Shown piece after piece: positions 1 to 12,414 of a DNA stretch of 64,000 bases. This stretch comes from Sambucus nigra (Eukaryota; Streptophyta; Magnoliopsida; Dipsacales; Adoxaceae): NCBI GenBank assembly GCA_949130495.1, contig OX422215.1:528347755-528411754 (forward strand), in the 5' to 3' direction. A program made the translations under genes and the position numbers. The notes beneath the pieces were generated by a model, which was given only the letters and a program-made list of their open reading frames with translations, was not told the origin of the DNA and made no database searches. Position 1 is the first letter of the stretch, and each line of letters opens with the position of its first letter.

Positions 1-1145
1 AAACATTGAAATATTTACTTATTCTTTAATTTCAACAAAATATTATTTTTCAACAAAATCACCTTATTTGCAAACGTTTTATTACATAAAATGTTTTTCA
101 TCAAATTTACTAGAAAATACACCATTTTCATAAAACATCAACTTTCATTATTTCAAAACCTTGAAATAATTATACGTTCTTTATTTTTAACAAAATAACA
201 TTTTTATTTCGAACATTTTTATTCCATAAAAATGTCCATTATTTCTGTTCGCTAGAAAAACACTAAATAATATTTTCTCACAATTTTCTTTCATAAAAAT
301 GTTTATTATTTTTACTAAAAATATACCACACAATATTTTTACACGTTTTTATTCCATAAAAATGTTGATTATTTATATTATGAAATTTCCCATGTTTTTA
401 AGACCCATTTGAATCATCTCTTTTTGGATACCCATTTCACACAAATGCTAAGATGAGTAATAATCAACACTAGGATGCAAACTAATATCCTTCCTACATA
501 TATATATAATCTAACATATGTAAATAACATACTTAATTTATACTACGCATAAAACTTGGATCAAAGTTAGTTTTCTCCCACCTTAATGAGCTTTACAATG
601 GTGGAAATGGTGTGGAAGATGGAGGACCCCCACCTCTAAAGGTGGCCTCCAAGGGGTCTCTAAAAGATCTCTTAAACTTGTCCCCACGAATCCATTCTCC
701 ATATCCATGGAAGCTCTTCTTCAACCTCTAAAGAACCCTCTTCAATACCCATTCAAACATCAAGAACACCATCTTCCTCTTTACTCCAAAGTCACCTACG
801 TTTCTATGTTGAAGCGTGGGGTGGAAGATCTCTAAAAATCATGATTATAAGGGTTGGTAGTGGTGGAAGTGTGGTAGAAGTCTTGGGAAGAAGGTTCTCT
901 TCCATGGAACCTCAAGACTGAGAGAAAGACTTTGAAATTCTGGTGGGTTTTCCCCCACACTCCACACGATCTACTCTCTTATAATCCCACCAAAGATTTA
1001 TTACCTAAGGGGGAAAACTTATCCTTACAAGAAATTCAAAAATCAGGCCTTAGAATTCTAAAAAATTGATAGCGCAACGAATCGGAGTGTTAATATGTTG
1101 ACAGCGTTCGAAATAGAAGTGGAATTAGCAGGTGCGAAATCGTCA
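1..1145 (-). repeat. Left LTR fragment of the LARD-like element
   Basis: Direct copy, with substitutions and small indels, of about 5807-6920. It includes the same run of AT-rich palindromes and the same GC-richer stretch around 595-1145. It begins before the window. Homology to the right copy stops at 1145, directly after a TCA; there is no purine tract beyond it, so this may be a deletion breakpoint rather than the true LTR edge. Confidence 0.7.
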
Positions 1146-3768
1146 GGCAATCTGATGAACCTAACACTACCTTAGGTGTCTCATCCTTGAGTACTCATCA
1201 GATCTCACTCTAGTCCACGGACTATGTAAAACAACATCGTATGGTATTTTTTTAGTCGTGAGTCCACTAGTCTATGGGAGATTGATACTACGAACAACCG
1301 AATAGCCGAAAGCTTAGCCACCTGTACGTAAAATTTTATGCAATGGCAAGAATACCTCAGATGAGTGAACCCAGTTACCGAGCTGCCTTAACCAAACCCG
1401 GTCCACCGTGCTCTCCCAGGCTCAACCACACCATACCATGGCATGGTACCAATATGAGTCACCACATAGGTTGAAATACGAAACCCCAATTACCAAAACC
1501 GAACGAAACACACTTGAGTCAGAGGGACAGACAATCGTCCCGAGGAATTTCGCCAAAAGGCAACCGACTCTGACTTATGAAAATGAACCTACACTGTATA
1601 CTTGTAGTCATATCACTCATTCTCAAAGTTCTCACCGAGCATTACTTCTGTCCATATACCTGGCCTGGGTCACTAGCCGTGATGAATTAAATCTAAACTA
1701 GGCATTCTTAATGCGATCAAAATTTATGAATCAATAGTCCTTAAGGAAGTCAATGCATGAATTCCCTACTTGGGAGAAAGGCCCTACCTTTCACACCCTT
1801 TTTGTAAACAAATCATTCTGTTTGGTGGATACCTCATGCCTTGTCTATATCGACCTTATTAAAAAACCAGTGATGATGTCCCCATCCTATTACACCTAGG
1901 TTATTGTCTGCTTCAACATATCGTGATCGAATCCTAAATTCAGCAGACATTACTTGGCTCAAGCGAAGCACACCTAACCGTTTACTTGACCTCACTAGGT
2001 TACCACCAAACTTATCGTCGATTTTCACCCACACAAAATTCATGCAGAATTTTTATGAGGACCACACCCACCATCATTGGTACCCTAAGGGTAATTAACA
2101 TCACACTGGGCTACATCTTCTAACCGGCACTAACTTGGCAATACATGGCAATCCCTAATCCTTACAGTGCTAAGGCTACTATATCCTATACTATTAACAC
2201 ATTGGCGTAAATAATCATGTTTCGATGCATCGCAACCTTAATCGCCATTTGCAAGTCTCCATATGGCGTCATCACTCTAAGTCTTGAATACATCTCCTAG
2301 TACATCCCGAAACCGAGTATTAGCACACCCATCTGTGCCAATGGAAGACCATACCCAACACATACACTGTGCGATTGTTAATCCGGGATCATCACCTGAT
2401 CCTTTACTTAATCATTACGAAAAATTTACTGCCTCAATTCCCTGAACTTAATTAGTCTCTCAAGAACACCATATACATTTCATGCAAAAGTCCCAAGGCC
2501 CGACAAGATCTCATCGCCTATACTCCTATCGTCACAGGTGCATTCTACAAATATTACGATACCCACATCGATATTACTTGGTGCTTGCAAGGGCACTTGT
2601 CTACGAGCTTCTGGCTTATCGTGCACCTTAATCATCAAGTACCCCCAAGACATCACAACACTCGGTATTCATTCTTAACGACGCCACACATAAATTTTTC
2701 CTAAGGGCACCTCGACGTGCCAATGAACTACTCCCACACTAGGATTTCCTCGCACCTAGCCATTACCTCGGAGGATAAAACGAGTCACAACACTTAAATA
2801 CTAATCTCACCTTTCTTACAAATGGTTGTGACTATAAGTCACGTATAAACTATAATTAGTGCTACTACGGGTCATGGTAGGATACCTAAGGTCGCTTGCA
2901 GTCTATAAACCTCAAGGTATTCCTGACCCAATCCTCAAATGAATGTTCAAATAAACTGCCTTGCTGTGCTGATATCATATTGTAACCAAGGTATACCCAA
3001 CCTAAGTACTCAACCCAAGGGGAAATACATTTTCACCATAAATCAATGCTTATTAATGCGACACAACTATTTAGTCTCCATACAAGAGATTCACCACTTT
3101 TACTACTAGGTCGTTGCGAACACTACTCACTGTTTCCACCAACAAGTCTATTCTCATCATCCAAAATATCTCATGACACCTCTCACACAAAATATTATGG
3201 CTTTGCCACTATTAGGCTACCCAACTTCATGTGTACACCGAAATACTATCAATTGCAATATCACCCCAAGGATCGAATTTTCCTAAATACATCATCGACA
3301 TTAACTACCCATGAGCATTGTATCTAGGGTTATACATTCCCCTCTTTAATCACTAATCATTAGTATCTAGTCGAGACACACAAATTTATCAACATCTACC
3401 GTTGATTATACGCAGCTCGTGCCATCTGCCAATTGGTCGTCATATCATTGTATCGACATCCCTGGCACCAAATTTTTTAACGTAAGCACCTCACACTAAC
3501 GACCACGTTGTCACCACTATAGGCTTGCATGGACACCCGTAAATTATTACAATTCTAATCAGAAATGCAAAAGTGATTAATAACCATCAATCTAATCATG
3601 TGCCACTTGGAACTAGTCTAACTTGCCATGCTAACCTCTTAGACTTTACCGTCGAGGACACAAACTAAACTGTCATCAAAATAGCATGACCGACCCAAAC
3701 CACACCGACTTTGAATGATCCAATACAGTCCTCACCACGTCACACTCAAAAGGAACCTTGAACCTAAA
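1146..3768 (-). other. Internal region of LARD-like element, no coding capacity seen
   Basis: About 2.6 kb between the left LTR fragment and the primer-binding site. Only short open frames occur (longest about 97 codons), and none shows gag, protease, RT or integrase motifs on either strand. I see no repeats here matching the other elements. Interpreted as the non-coding internal domain of the element, possibly with its 3' end deleted. Confidence 0.5.
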
Positions 3769-3780
3769 TCTTTGATACCA
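3769..3780 (-). other. Primer-binding site (initiator Met tRNA type)
   Basis: The complement reads TGGTATCAAAGA, close to the plant consensus TGGTATCAGAGC. It lies two bases from the LTR end (TGTAACACCCCG at 3783 on the + strand). This fixes the element on the minus strand. Confidence 0.65.
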
Positions 3781-5060
3781 TTTGTAACACCCCGATTCGT
3801 ATTTATGGGTTACCCGTAGTCAACCCAGTCCGACTCGAATTCTAGGTGTGAAGTGCAATGGAAAAACCCTATATAATGTTGCTAGCCCAGTTTTATTTTA
3901 ATTAACATTTCACTTGTCAGCATGCGATTCAAATTTTAAGATAAACTACCCATGGGGGAGCACCTCGAAGTCCAAGTAAATAGAGCTACTAACGAAAACA
4001 TAAATAAATTATACTTACCTGCATAACACCCTCAAAATACGAAACTGATCCTAACTTGCCATACTAAAGTAGGGATGTGAGCTTATGCCCAGTGGTATTC
4101 ATACAACAACATAGAAATGAACGACATAAAGGAATACTCACATGCTACAATGACATGCATGCGAAAATATGTCTATATCTACATAATTATACCTTTGAAA
4201 AAATCATATTCCAATGCATGAACCATTTTAGTTCCGAAAACCTTACTTGCCAAGATTAATTGACCTTAATCTTATTAAAGGCTTTATTTATTCATACTTA
4301 ACATTCTTACTTTATTTAACACACTCAACTTGACATTGAAACCGTTACACTTGATTTATCCACACTCACTCCTTTACCGGAATTTAACCCTTTCATTCCT
4401 TTAAACGTATTTTAGTATTTTCATTGAAAAATACCATTTCAACACACGTATTCACCATGTTAGAAAATACTTATTTGTAATTTGAAACACTTTTTCCACA
4501 CATACTTATGCAAATTAAGGGTTTAACAACTTGGTTGTTTAGTTATCATTACCCACATACTTTACCTTTTTCTTCGCCTTACGGACACTAATAAATTTAC
4601 GCATTTACTTGTCCATTTTTACTGGAATATTTATTATATTTATTCAAGTTAGATTGTATTAACATATTTTACCACACAACTCATTTCCTGTTATGTTCCA
4701 TATTTCCTTTATCTTTTCTCAAAATCTTTCTATACCGTATACTTCCACGGGTCCACATCGTCGGCTATGCGCACCATATGCTCTGACCAGTGATTTAGGG
4801 CTTTCACCCAAGGGCTCCGGGGCCTTCTTGATTTATCCTGGTGTCATCCGAGTTTCTTTTAACATTTTTTAACATTTTACAAATGTCCACATTATTCCAC
4901 TTATCCTTCTTATCCGGACGAAGCCAAAACCCGGGACTTTACAACCCCATTCTGTGTTACACTTTGAAAATTTACTATTTCATGTCCTTTATACTTTAAC
5001 CTTAATTTTTATTTCGAAAACCATATTCATTTAGGATCACTTTGTGTAACACCCTTTCCA

Positions 5061-6140
5061 ACATTTTTATTTTATAAAAATGTTCCACTTTAAGTGAAAT
5101 TACCATTTTACCCATTTGTTTCCAAAATCACCTATTACTCCATTTCCATAAGTGTTAATTTAACCAAAAACACTATTAAGTTATCATACCAACTTCTTAA
5201 GTGTTTTAATACTTTAACACATTTTTATAGTTGGAGTAATCTTTTACTTGATTGGAAACACCTTTACACCTTAAATCCCTTTTTAATCCCTCAAGTGTTA
5301 ATAATTCATAACATTAGTACGTTACACTCACTAACCATGTCTTGTATACCCATTAACAGTTAACTAATACTTTTTATCAACATTTCTCGAGTACACCTTT
5401 ATTTACTTCTTCATTAAAGAAATATATTCACACTTAAGACTACTTTTACAAGAAAATTGTCATTTCTTTTATTTAACATGTAGTCTTTTAACTTCATACA
5501 CATCATGTCTTTTAGTCCCAATTACATATACTTTGAAGACTAAAATTCTAATTTTTATTACTTCTTGATTAAACCCAACAAAATCTTCTTTAAACTTGTT
5601 AATACATTCTATGTTAAAATATTACAAGTTTATATGCACGAGAATATTGATTTTTAATCCAAAAATCCTACTACATGGTTTAAACACATATTTGATCAAA
5701 TATTTACCAAGTAACATTTATTTGCAAACATTTGATTTCATAAAATGTGTAACACCAATACTTTTAGGAATGCCCATTTTCTTAAAATACCGTCTTTCAA
5801 TATTCCAAATATTGAAATATTTGCTTATTCTTTAATTTCAACTAAATATCATTTTTCAATAAAATCCCCTTATTTGCAAACATTTCATTTCATAAAATGT
5901 TTTTCATCAAATATAATAGAAAATACACCATTTTCATAAAACATCAACTTTCATTATTTCAAAACCTTGAAATAATTATCCATTTTTTTTAACAAAATAA
6001 CATTTTTATTCCATAAAAATGTCCATTATTTCTCTTCGCTAGAAACACACTAAATAATATTTTCTCATAATTTTCTTCCATAAAAATGTTTATTATTTTT
6101 ACTAGAAATATTTTAAAACGTTTTTATTCCATAAAAATGT
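5061..6140. repeat. Repeated AT-rich palindromes in LTR
   Basis: Perfect inverted repeats with arms ACATTTTTAT and ATAAAAATGT and a three-base loop occur at 5061-5083 and 6000-6022, with a near-perfect version at about 6118-6140. The other LTR carries the same units at 213-235 (perfect) and 343-365. Half-units lie between them. Each could fold as a hairpin in RNA or single-stranded DNA. Confidence 0.75.
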
Positions 6141-6924
6141 TGGTTATTTATATTATGAAATTTCCCATGTTTTCAAGAACCGTTTGAATCATCTCTTTTT
6201 GGATACCCATTCCACACAAATGCTAAAATGATTAATAATCAACACTAGGATGCAAACTAATATCATTCATACATATATTTAATCTAATATATGTAAATAA
6301 CATGCTGAATTTATACTACACATAAAACTTGGATCAATGTTAGCTTTTCCCCACCTTAATGAGCTCTACAATGGTGGAAATGGTGTGGAAGATGGAGGAC
6401 ACCCACATCCAAAGGTGGCCTCTAGGGTGTCTCTAAAATACCTCTTAAACTTGTCGCCATGAATCCATTCTCCATCTCCATGGAAGCTCTTCTTCAACCT
6501 CTAAAGAACCCTCTTCAATACCCATTCGAACATCAAGAACACCATCTTCATCTTTACTCCAAAGTCACCTATGATTTCTATGTTGAAATGTGGGGCGTAA
6601 CATCTCTAAATATCATGATTATAAGGGTTGGTTGTGGTGGGAGTGTGTGGTAGAAGTCTGGGGAAGAAGGTTATTTTCCATGGATCCTCCATTCTTGAGA
6701 GAAAGACTTATAAATTCTGTTGGTTTTCCCCTATACTCCACACGATCTGATTTCTTATAATCCCACCAAAGAGTTATTACCTAAGGGAAAACCTTATCCT
6801 TACAAGACATTCCTAAATCAGGCCTTAGAAGGCCAAAAACTTGACAGCACAACCAATCAGAGGGTTATTATGTTGACAGCGTTCGAAACAAAAGCGGAAT
6901 TAACAGGTGCGAAATCATCAGGCC

Positions 6925-7003
6925 GTCGTTCGAACGACTTTCCTCGTCGTTCGAACGATATTTCCTTTGTCATTCGAAGGACCACCATTGTCATTTGAAT
7001 GAC
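6925..7003. repeat. Cluster of four TTCGAA-centred palindromes
   Basis: GTCGTTCGAACGAC at 6925-6938 is a perfect palindrome. It is followed by a second close copy and two degenerate copies (TCATTCGAAGGA, TCATTTGAATGA types). The same TCGTTCGAACGA core occurs in the copia LTRs at 9180-9370 and 14545-14762. Confidence 0.7.
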
Positions 7004-7465
7004 AAACTTTCAGTTTTGACCCAATCAGTTCTCAAATTCTTAGAAGAGGCATACATATAGTTTAATTAATTTATAACAAAAAATTCCATAATCTATATAT
7101 ATAATCTATAATCCAATAATTCTCTTTATTTAATTTAATTTTTTACCCACAAATTCCTATAATTATAATTAACTCCTCCTTAATTATCATTAATATATAA
7201 TCTAAGTACAATTTAATTAAATCGTCAGGACAGGATAGTACATTCATTATGACTCAAAATAATAGAACTATTATCACAAGGAATAGTATTAGTAGGAAAA
7301 TCAAAGTCTAATATCATAGCACTCAGTCACATAAGCAATGATAAATCAAAATCACAAAAACCAGATCTACTTATAAAAAAAACTAAATCTCTTAGTTCCA
7401 AAAAAATAACACATAACAATACCAATATATACTCTTATCATGTGAATGCAAAAATAAGAGCAAGA

Positions 7466-7477
7466 GCTCTTATACCA
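7466..7477 (-). other. Primer-binding site of family B element
   Basis: The + strand GCTCTTATACCA is the complement of TGGTATAAGAGC, differing by one base from TGGTATCAGAGC (initiator Met tRNA type). TGACACACC, a plausible LTR terminus, follows immediately at 7478. Confidence 0.55.
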
Positions 7478-8796
7478 TGACACACCATAAAATTCATAAA
7501 TATATTTATGAGGTCTAATACAAAAATCACGAGAATAAGAGACATTTGGTAACACAGCATAAAAAAAAAAATTAAATTAAACAATAATATAAAGAGGTAA
7601 AGAAATAATGAATAAAAAACCCAAATTTGATACCGTATAATATTTATCTCAAATAAATATTCATCTCTAAACAAAAGTGCTACATGTACTAAAGCTATCT
7701 CTGAATAAACTGTAAAGTATTCAACTCTTACATCCTAGGAATGATGAATATGCCATCACTAGAGATGCATCTCTAATGATTAACCCAAGTCTCTCGTAAC
7801 ACAACGACCTAAGACCTGTAAACCCAGATGTAAAAACAATGTAAATAGCAAATTTATGTATAATATGATTATAATTGATTTTGGGCTACCATATAACTAT
7901 GCATCTTCCTCCCGTCTTTTAGTGCAAATTAAGTTATTAGTTACCCAACCCAAAAACCTAACAAATCATGAGGTTCTAGTGCCAAACCCATATCTAGCCC
8001 ATTGGAAAAAGCCCATCTCCTAATTATTTATTCTTTACTATCTCGTTATTATATCAATCTCTTGTATTAAGAAGGTTATATGATATAGTAGTCTCATACC
8101 TAAGGTATATCTTGCTTATTAATCGAAGTACCACTAACAGTCTCTAATCACATATTTCAATACTATTCATTTGGGTCTATCTCATGCCACTAATGCAATA
8201 TACATGATCTAGCATATGTGATATACTCCCGAGTCATAATTAAATAGGTGTGAATCCGCACGATAAGTCATATACAACTGTATTATGTCACATAAAATGG
8301 TACAACTATCTATAGTACCACAACACATAATGACATTTGGTTGGAGAAAAATAATCTCCATGTCTGACATCCCCACAAAAGTATGGTCTCAGTCACAAAC
8401 TTAAATAAATGGGCTACTATCAAGCTCGCACATAACGAAGGCCTACTTTAATGCCTTCGGGGATCTCTCACGCATAATAGGTAGAGTTGTAATTAGTCCC
8501 ACACCTATTACCTAAAAACATCAACCATAGATAATCGTGACACCTTCACACTATTTGTATGGCCTTATACCCGAGAAAAATGAAGTATTACCCCATTTTA
8601 TCACAATGAGATAATATGGGTATCTCAGCATATAATAATCGGGGTAAAATTACAAAGGTAAATCCCATCTTTATCATCGGGGTACCAATGCTGTCGACAT
8701 CATACGCACCAACCCCATATGGATACCCCCTCCAGTACCTATACCTTGAGGACTGAATAATGGGTTTGTATTGGACATAAAACACATAAGCCAATA

Positions 8797-8801
8797 TAAC
8801 C
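8797..8801. repeat. Target-site duplication of copia element, left copy
   Basis: TAACC directly before the left LTR; repeated at 15779-15783 after the right LTR. Confidence 0.9.
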
Positions 8802-10383
8802 TGTAAGGACACAAATTTCCAATTGAGTCCATATATAGTTTTGGCTCAATTCCGGACAAAAACATTTATTCATAGGATAGTATGTAATTGTAATACTCTC
8901 AAGCCTATGAAGTGTTTGTTGAAGACGTAGCGGCAAAGAGTATAAAGCTTCATAAAAAATGCCGGTTTGTGTGCCTCGTTTCTACGTCATCAACCATAGT
9001 TCCATGCTCCCAAGGTATGAATGCAATATTAATTATATAAGAGCTTGGAACAAAGTTTATTGGGTGTTAGGTTTTGTAAAAAACTACGTTTTTGTTTTAA
9101 GAAAGAATTATTTAAAACTTTAAATAAAAGTTTATAAAGTTTTCTGGGCTTAAACAAGAATATTCAAACTTTCTGGTTTTTCGTTCGATAGAGTCGTTCG
9201 AACGAAAATGTCGTTCGAACGAACCTGCCAACGAGTTCCCACCAAAGTATACTGGTCCGTCATTCGAAATGTCGTTCGAACGAGATTGTTCGTTCTAACG
9301 AGATTTCCAACGAGATTCTAACGAGTTCAATCTGGAACGTCGTTAGAAGTCTCGTTCGAACGAGATGCCAGGCGGGAACAGTTTTTGGCAGTTTTGCACC
9401 CACTTCCCCACTTGGTTTTTAACCAACTTTTTCAGTCTTTAATATGTGCGGGAAGAACATTTTCTAATCTAACTTTTCCATCCTAGTTTATCTCTTAGAA
9501 AGAGTTTGAGAGCAAAAATTGTTTAGGAAAATGTTCATGTTTTGAGTGAGATTTTTAGAGAAAAAATTTCTATCACTCTAGTGTTTACACCCAAATGAGT
9601 TTATTCCAAGTTCTTATATACTTATCAATTGCTTGGAGTTTGGCACCGGTTTTCTCTACACCGAATTGAAGAGAAGTTTTGGGTTTTACTTCCACCACCC
9701 ACAAAGAAAGAAGAAGTGTTTCTATGTTAATTTACCCACACGGAGAAAGGCTCCATGCTCGGGTGACGGTGACCATATAAAGTCCTATCGGTGGATTCCG
9801 AGACCACGGTGGTGTTCCAAGGTTATTCGCTAGGAAGAGGTTTCTACAAGAAGAAGCGTCGAGGCTTGAGAGGGATCGAGTCGTGCGTTGTAAGTCTATC
9901 TGTCTTGTAATTATAATTCCGTATCTAGTGGATTTGTGGCTAGGGCCGTCCGAGGTTGTTTCCCGTCTTGGGTTTTTCCTCGTACATCGCGGCGTAGTGT
10001 GATTGGTTTATTTTATCTTGCTTAAATAATTTAGAACGCATGCGTAGGATAATTCAAGATAAAATTCGGTTTAAATTATCACACTCACTTTAATTGGGGC
10101 TAAATTAAATATTGGGTAAAATTTATATAATTAAAGTCATTTACTAAAATTTGGTTTCTCCTAATTTGCTAATCTTGATAAATATGACTTAGGCAAATTC
10201 TAGGACTTGGATTAATTAATTGGTTTAAGTGAATATATTAATTGATTATTTTTACTTCACTTGGTGTAATTTTAATTTGTTTAAGGAATTAAAATTGTTG
10301 TTGTTTTAAAGTTGAACCATCACATTTGTTACGCTTCCGCATGATCTCTTGAGTATATATAAAAGGAAATTATAACCTTTTCA
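8802..10383 (+). repeat. 5' LTR of gag-only copia
   Basis: 1582 bp, TG...CA. It carries a palindrome cluster based on TCGTTCGAACGA at about 9180-9370. A TATAAAG at 9134 and a TATATAAAA near 10355 are the only clear TATA-like strings; which of them serves as promoter is unknown. An open frame at 9633-9833 is conserved in both LTRs but shows no coding features. Confidence 0.93.
9183..9366. repeat. TTCGAA palindrome array in copia 5' LTR
   Basis: Several TCGTTCGAACGA palindromes and degenerate copies (CGTTCTAACGA, CGTTAGAAG, CATTCGAAATG) spaced over about 180 bp. The 3' LTR copy is longer by one 32-bp unit. Confidence 0.8.
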
Positions 10384-10386
10384 AAT

Positions 10387-10398
10387 TGGTATCAGAGC
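10387..10398 (+). other. Primer-binding site of gag-only copia
   Basis: TGGTATCAGAGC, perfect match to the usual plant initiator Met tRNA site, three bases after the 5' LTR end. Confidence 0.92.
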
Positions 10399-10446
10399 CA
10401 AAAACGATAAATTATTTCGTTAAGATCCTTTAAATTTTTGGCTAAA

Positions 10447-12414
10447 ATGGAATTTTCCCCATTTTCAAAATTTTCTATTTTCGATGGTTCAAACTACGCG
10501 TATTGGAAAGCGCGAATGAAATCGGCACTAAAATCTATTGACGAAAGAGTTTGGATGTCTGTTGTTAATGGGTGGTCCCCACCAACTTATTTAGTTGAAA
10601 ATGAACGTGTTATCAAACCCGCCGATAGATGGACTGAAAATGAGTTTAAACTTGCTAATTTCAATTCCCGTGGTTTAAATGCTTTGTTTAGCGCTGTCAC
10701 ACCGGATGAATTTCGACGTATTTTGACGTGTGAAATCGCTAAAGAAGCTTGGGATATTTTACAATTAACTCATGAAGGAACTAGTGTCGTTAAAGCTTCA
10801 AAACTCCAAAACCTCACCACTCAATTTGAAACTATCAAAATGAATGAAAAAGAAACTTTTGATGAATTTTATGATAGACTTTCTGATATTGTTAATTCAT
10901 CTTTTAACTTGGGAGAGAAAATACCTGACGACCGTGTTGTAAAGAAAATTTTAAGGTCCCTACCCGATAGATTTATTCCAAAAGTGACCGTTTTAAATTC
11001 TTTACCCACTTTAGCCTCTACGAAATTAGAAGAGCTTGTAGGTGATTTACAAACCTATGAACTGGATATGTTTCCCTCTAAAATTGAAAAGAAAATCGAA
11101 AAGGGCGTTGCTTTAAAAGCCCGAAAAGAGGTCAAACAAGTAGTAGAGAGCGATAGTGATAGTGACTCGGAAGACATGGCTTTATTTGCTCGCAAATTTA
11201 GAAAATTTCTTAAAATTAACAAAGATAAATTTAAAAATGATTTTAAGAAATTTGAATCTTCTAAGCATGAAAAGAACGAGAAGATTTCTAAAGCGGAGAA
11301 GATTCCTAGAGCCGAAAATATCCCTAAACCTAGTAATGAAAATTTAGATTGGGACGAGTCTAATAAGTGTTTTGGTTGTGAAGGTTATGGCCATAGGGCG
11401 TTTGAGTGCCCCACTAAACTAAGGAAAGAGGGTAAGCGACCCATTTCATATAATGCGACCCTTAGTGATAGTGATAAGGAAGAGAAGCCCGATTCCCCCA
11501 CTAAGAAAATTTTTGTGGCTTTTATGGCTAGTCATGTGAGTGATAGTAAGAACTCATCGATTGATGAAACTTTAACTCATGACACTTCCAAGGTCATAGT
11601 TTATGATTCTCTTATTTTTGATGATAGTGAGAGTGGAGAAGAAAGAGAGAGTGAAAATGAAGAAGAGGTTAATGTGAGTGAACTTCAAAATGCTTTTCAA
11701 GAACTTTATAAAGAATCTATTAAATTGAAAAAGGCTAATTTGAAGTTAGAAGCTAGTTTAAGAGAGAGTGTCAAGGTCGTTGATGAAAATGCTTTAATAG
11801 AAGACCTTAGGACACATGAGAGAACTCTTCAAGAGAAGCTAGAATATGTAGAAGGCGAAAGAGATAGCATTAGGGGTTTAATGGAATCCTTGAAAAAGGA
11901 ACTTCTTGCTTTTGAAGAGCGAAATCTTTTATTAAAGTCTAACATTTTAGAATTGTAAGATAAATTAAAAGACTCTAGTAATGTCAAATTTGATTTGGAG
12001 TGTCGTTCGGAAAAACTAGATAAAATCTTAGGAACGGTCCAAATTAAAAATGATACTTGTGGTTTAGGATTCAATACTTGTAATGAATTTACTCATAATG
12101 CCCAAACCAATGTTTTAGGAGAATCTACTAGGAATACATTTAAAGAACACTCCTTATGTAATTCTTTTCGACATGTTTTCACTTGTACACATTGTGGTCG
12201 AAAAGGTCATCTTAGGAAATTTTGTTTTGATCTTAAACGAATTCCTAGAAAACCCCATAGTAAAGTAACCACGGTAGTTAAAGTTCCAACACCCCAAGAT
12301 AGTCATTCTTCATTAATTTGGGTTAGGAAATCAGACTTGGTTGCCTTGCAAAATAGGGTTTTTAATTCTCATTTACTTTCACATGCTTCCTCCCTTGCTA
12401 AATCTAAAGGATGA
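10447..12414 (+). CDS. gag: Copia Gag polyprotein with two zinc knuckles, one in-frame stop
   Basis: Gag, the nucleocapsid protein that packages element RNA in cytoplasmic particles. Translation most likely starts at the ATG at 10447. Residues about 5-40 look like the DUF4219 gag N-terminus (FDGSNYAYWKARM). The UBN2 gag domain follows (about 65-215). A CCHC knuckle, CFGCEGYGHRAFEC, sits at about residues 308-321, then an acidic region and a long charged, coiled-coil-like segment. A TAA at 11956-11958 ends the first 503-residue frame, but the same frame is open again to 12414. The second part contains another CCHC knuckle, CTHCGRKGHLRKFC, at about codon 580, followed by a WVRKSDL motif usual before the copia protease. 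The stop may be a mutation or may give two products. Nothing of protease or pol follows. Confidence 0.88.

Larger units (their letters stand above)
1..7242 (-). mobile_element. Long-LTR non-coding Ty3-like (LARD-like) element, truncated
   Basis: Bases 1-1145 repeat as a diverged direct copy at about 5807-6920, so these are parts of two LTRs. A primer-binding site complementary to initiator Met tRNA, read on the minus strand, sits just left of 3783. This sets the orientation: right LTR is 5', left LTR is 3'. The internal part (1146-3768) has no gag or pol that I can recognise, as expected of a LARD (large retrotransposon derivative). The window edge cuts the left LTR. The junction at 1145 lacks a polypurine tract, so an internal deletion there is likely. 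The right end at 7242 is inferred from a TGTA...-type LTR start on the minus strand; the last position supported by LTR-LTR homology is 6920. Confidence 0.6.
3783..7242 (-). repeat. Right (5') LTR of the LARD-like element
   Basis: On the minus strand it ends ...CGGGGTGTTACA next to the primer-binding site. That ending is shared in kind with the long LTRs at 25958 and 29641 (...GGGGTGTCACA). The other edge is placed at 7242 because the complement there starts TGTACTATCC followed by ATTTAATTAAATT-type sequence, like the starts of those two LTRs. The length of about 3.46 kb then matches their 3.0-3.3 kb. The alternative edge is 6920, where homology with the left copy ends. The LTR holds repeated 10-bp-arm palindromes and a palindrome cluster at 6925-7003. 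Confidence 0.55.

Noticed and set aside
3046..3327. 93-codon frame in the LARD internal region
   Set aside because: No similarity to gag or pol, low complexity, and on the strand opposite to the element.
3783..6920. LTR right edge at 6920 as certain
   Set aside because: TG...CA ends fit, but there is no polypurine tract beside the other copy. A TGTA-type start at 7242 gives a length and sequence closer to the related LTRs, so 6920 is kept only as an alternative.
7367..7674. Two overlapping minus-strand frames
   Set aside because: Aromatic-rich translation of AT-rich DNA around a primer-binding site and LTR edge; no known motif.
9183..9366. TTCGAA palindromes as heat-shock elements
   Set aside because: Heat-shock elements need two bases between inverted TTC and GAA units; here they are adjacent, so the pattern does not fit.
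9633..9833. Open frame of 66 codons conserved in both copia LTRs (second copy 15028-15228)
   Set aside because: Conservation follows from LTR identity. No domain, no upstream gene structure, and substitutions between the copies include non-synonymous ones, so no support for coding.
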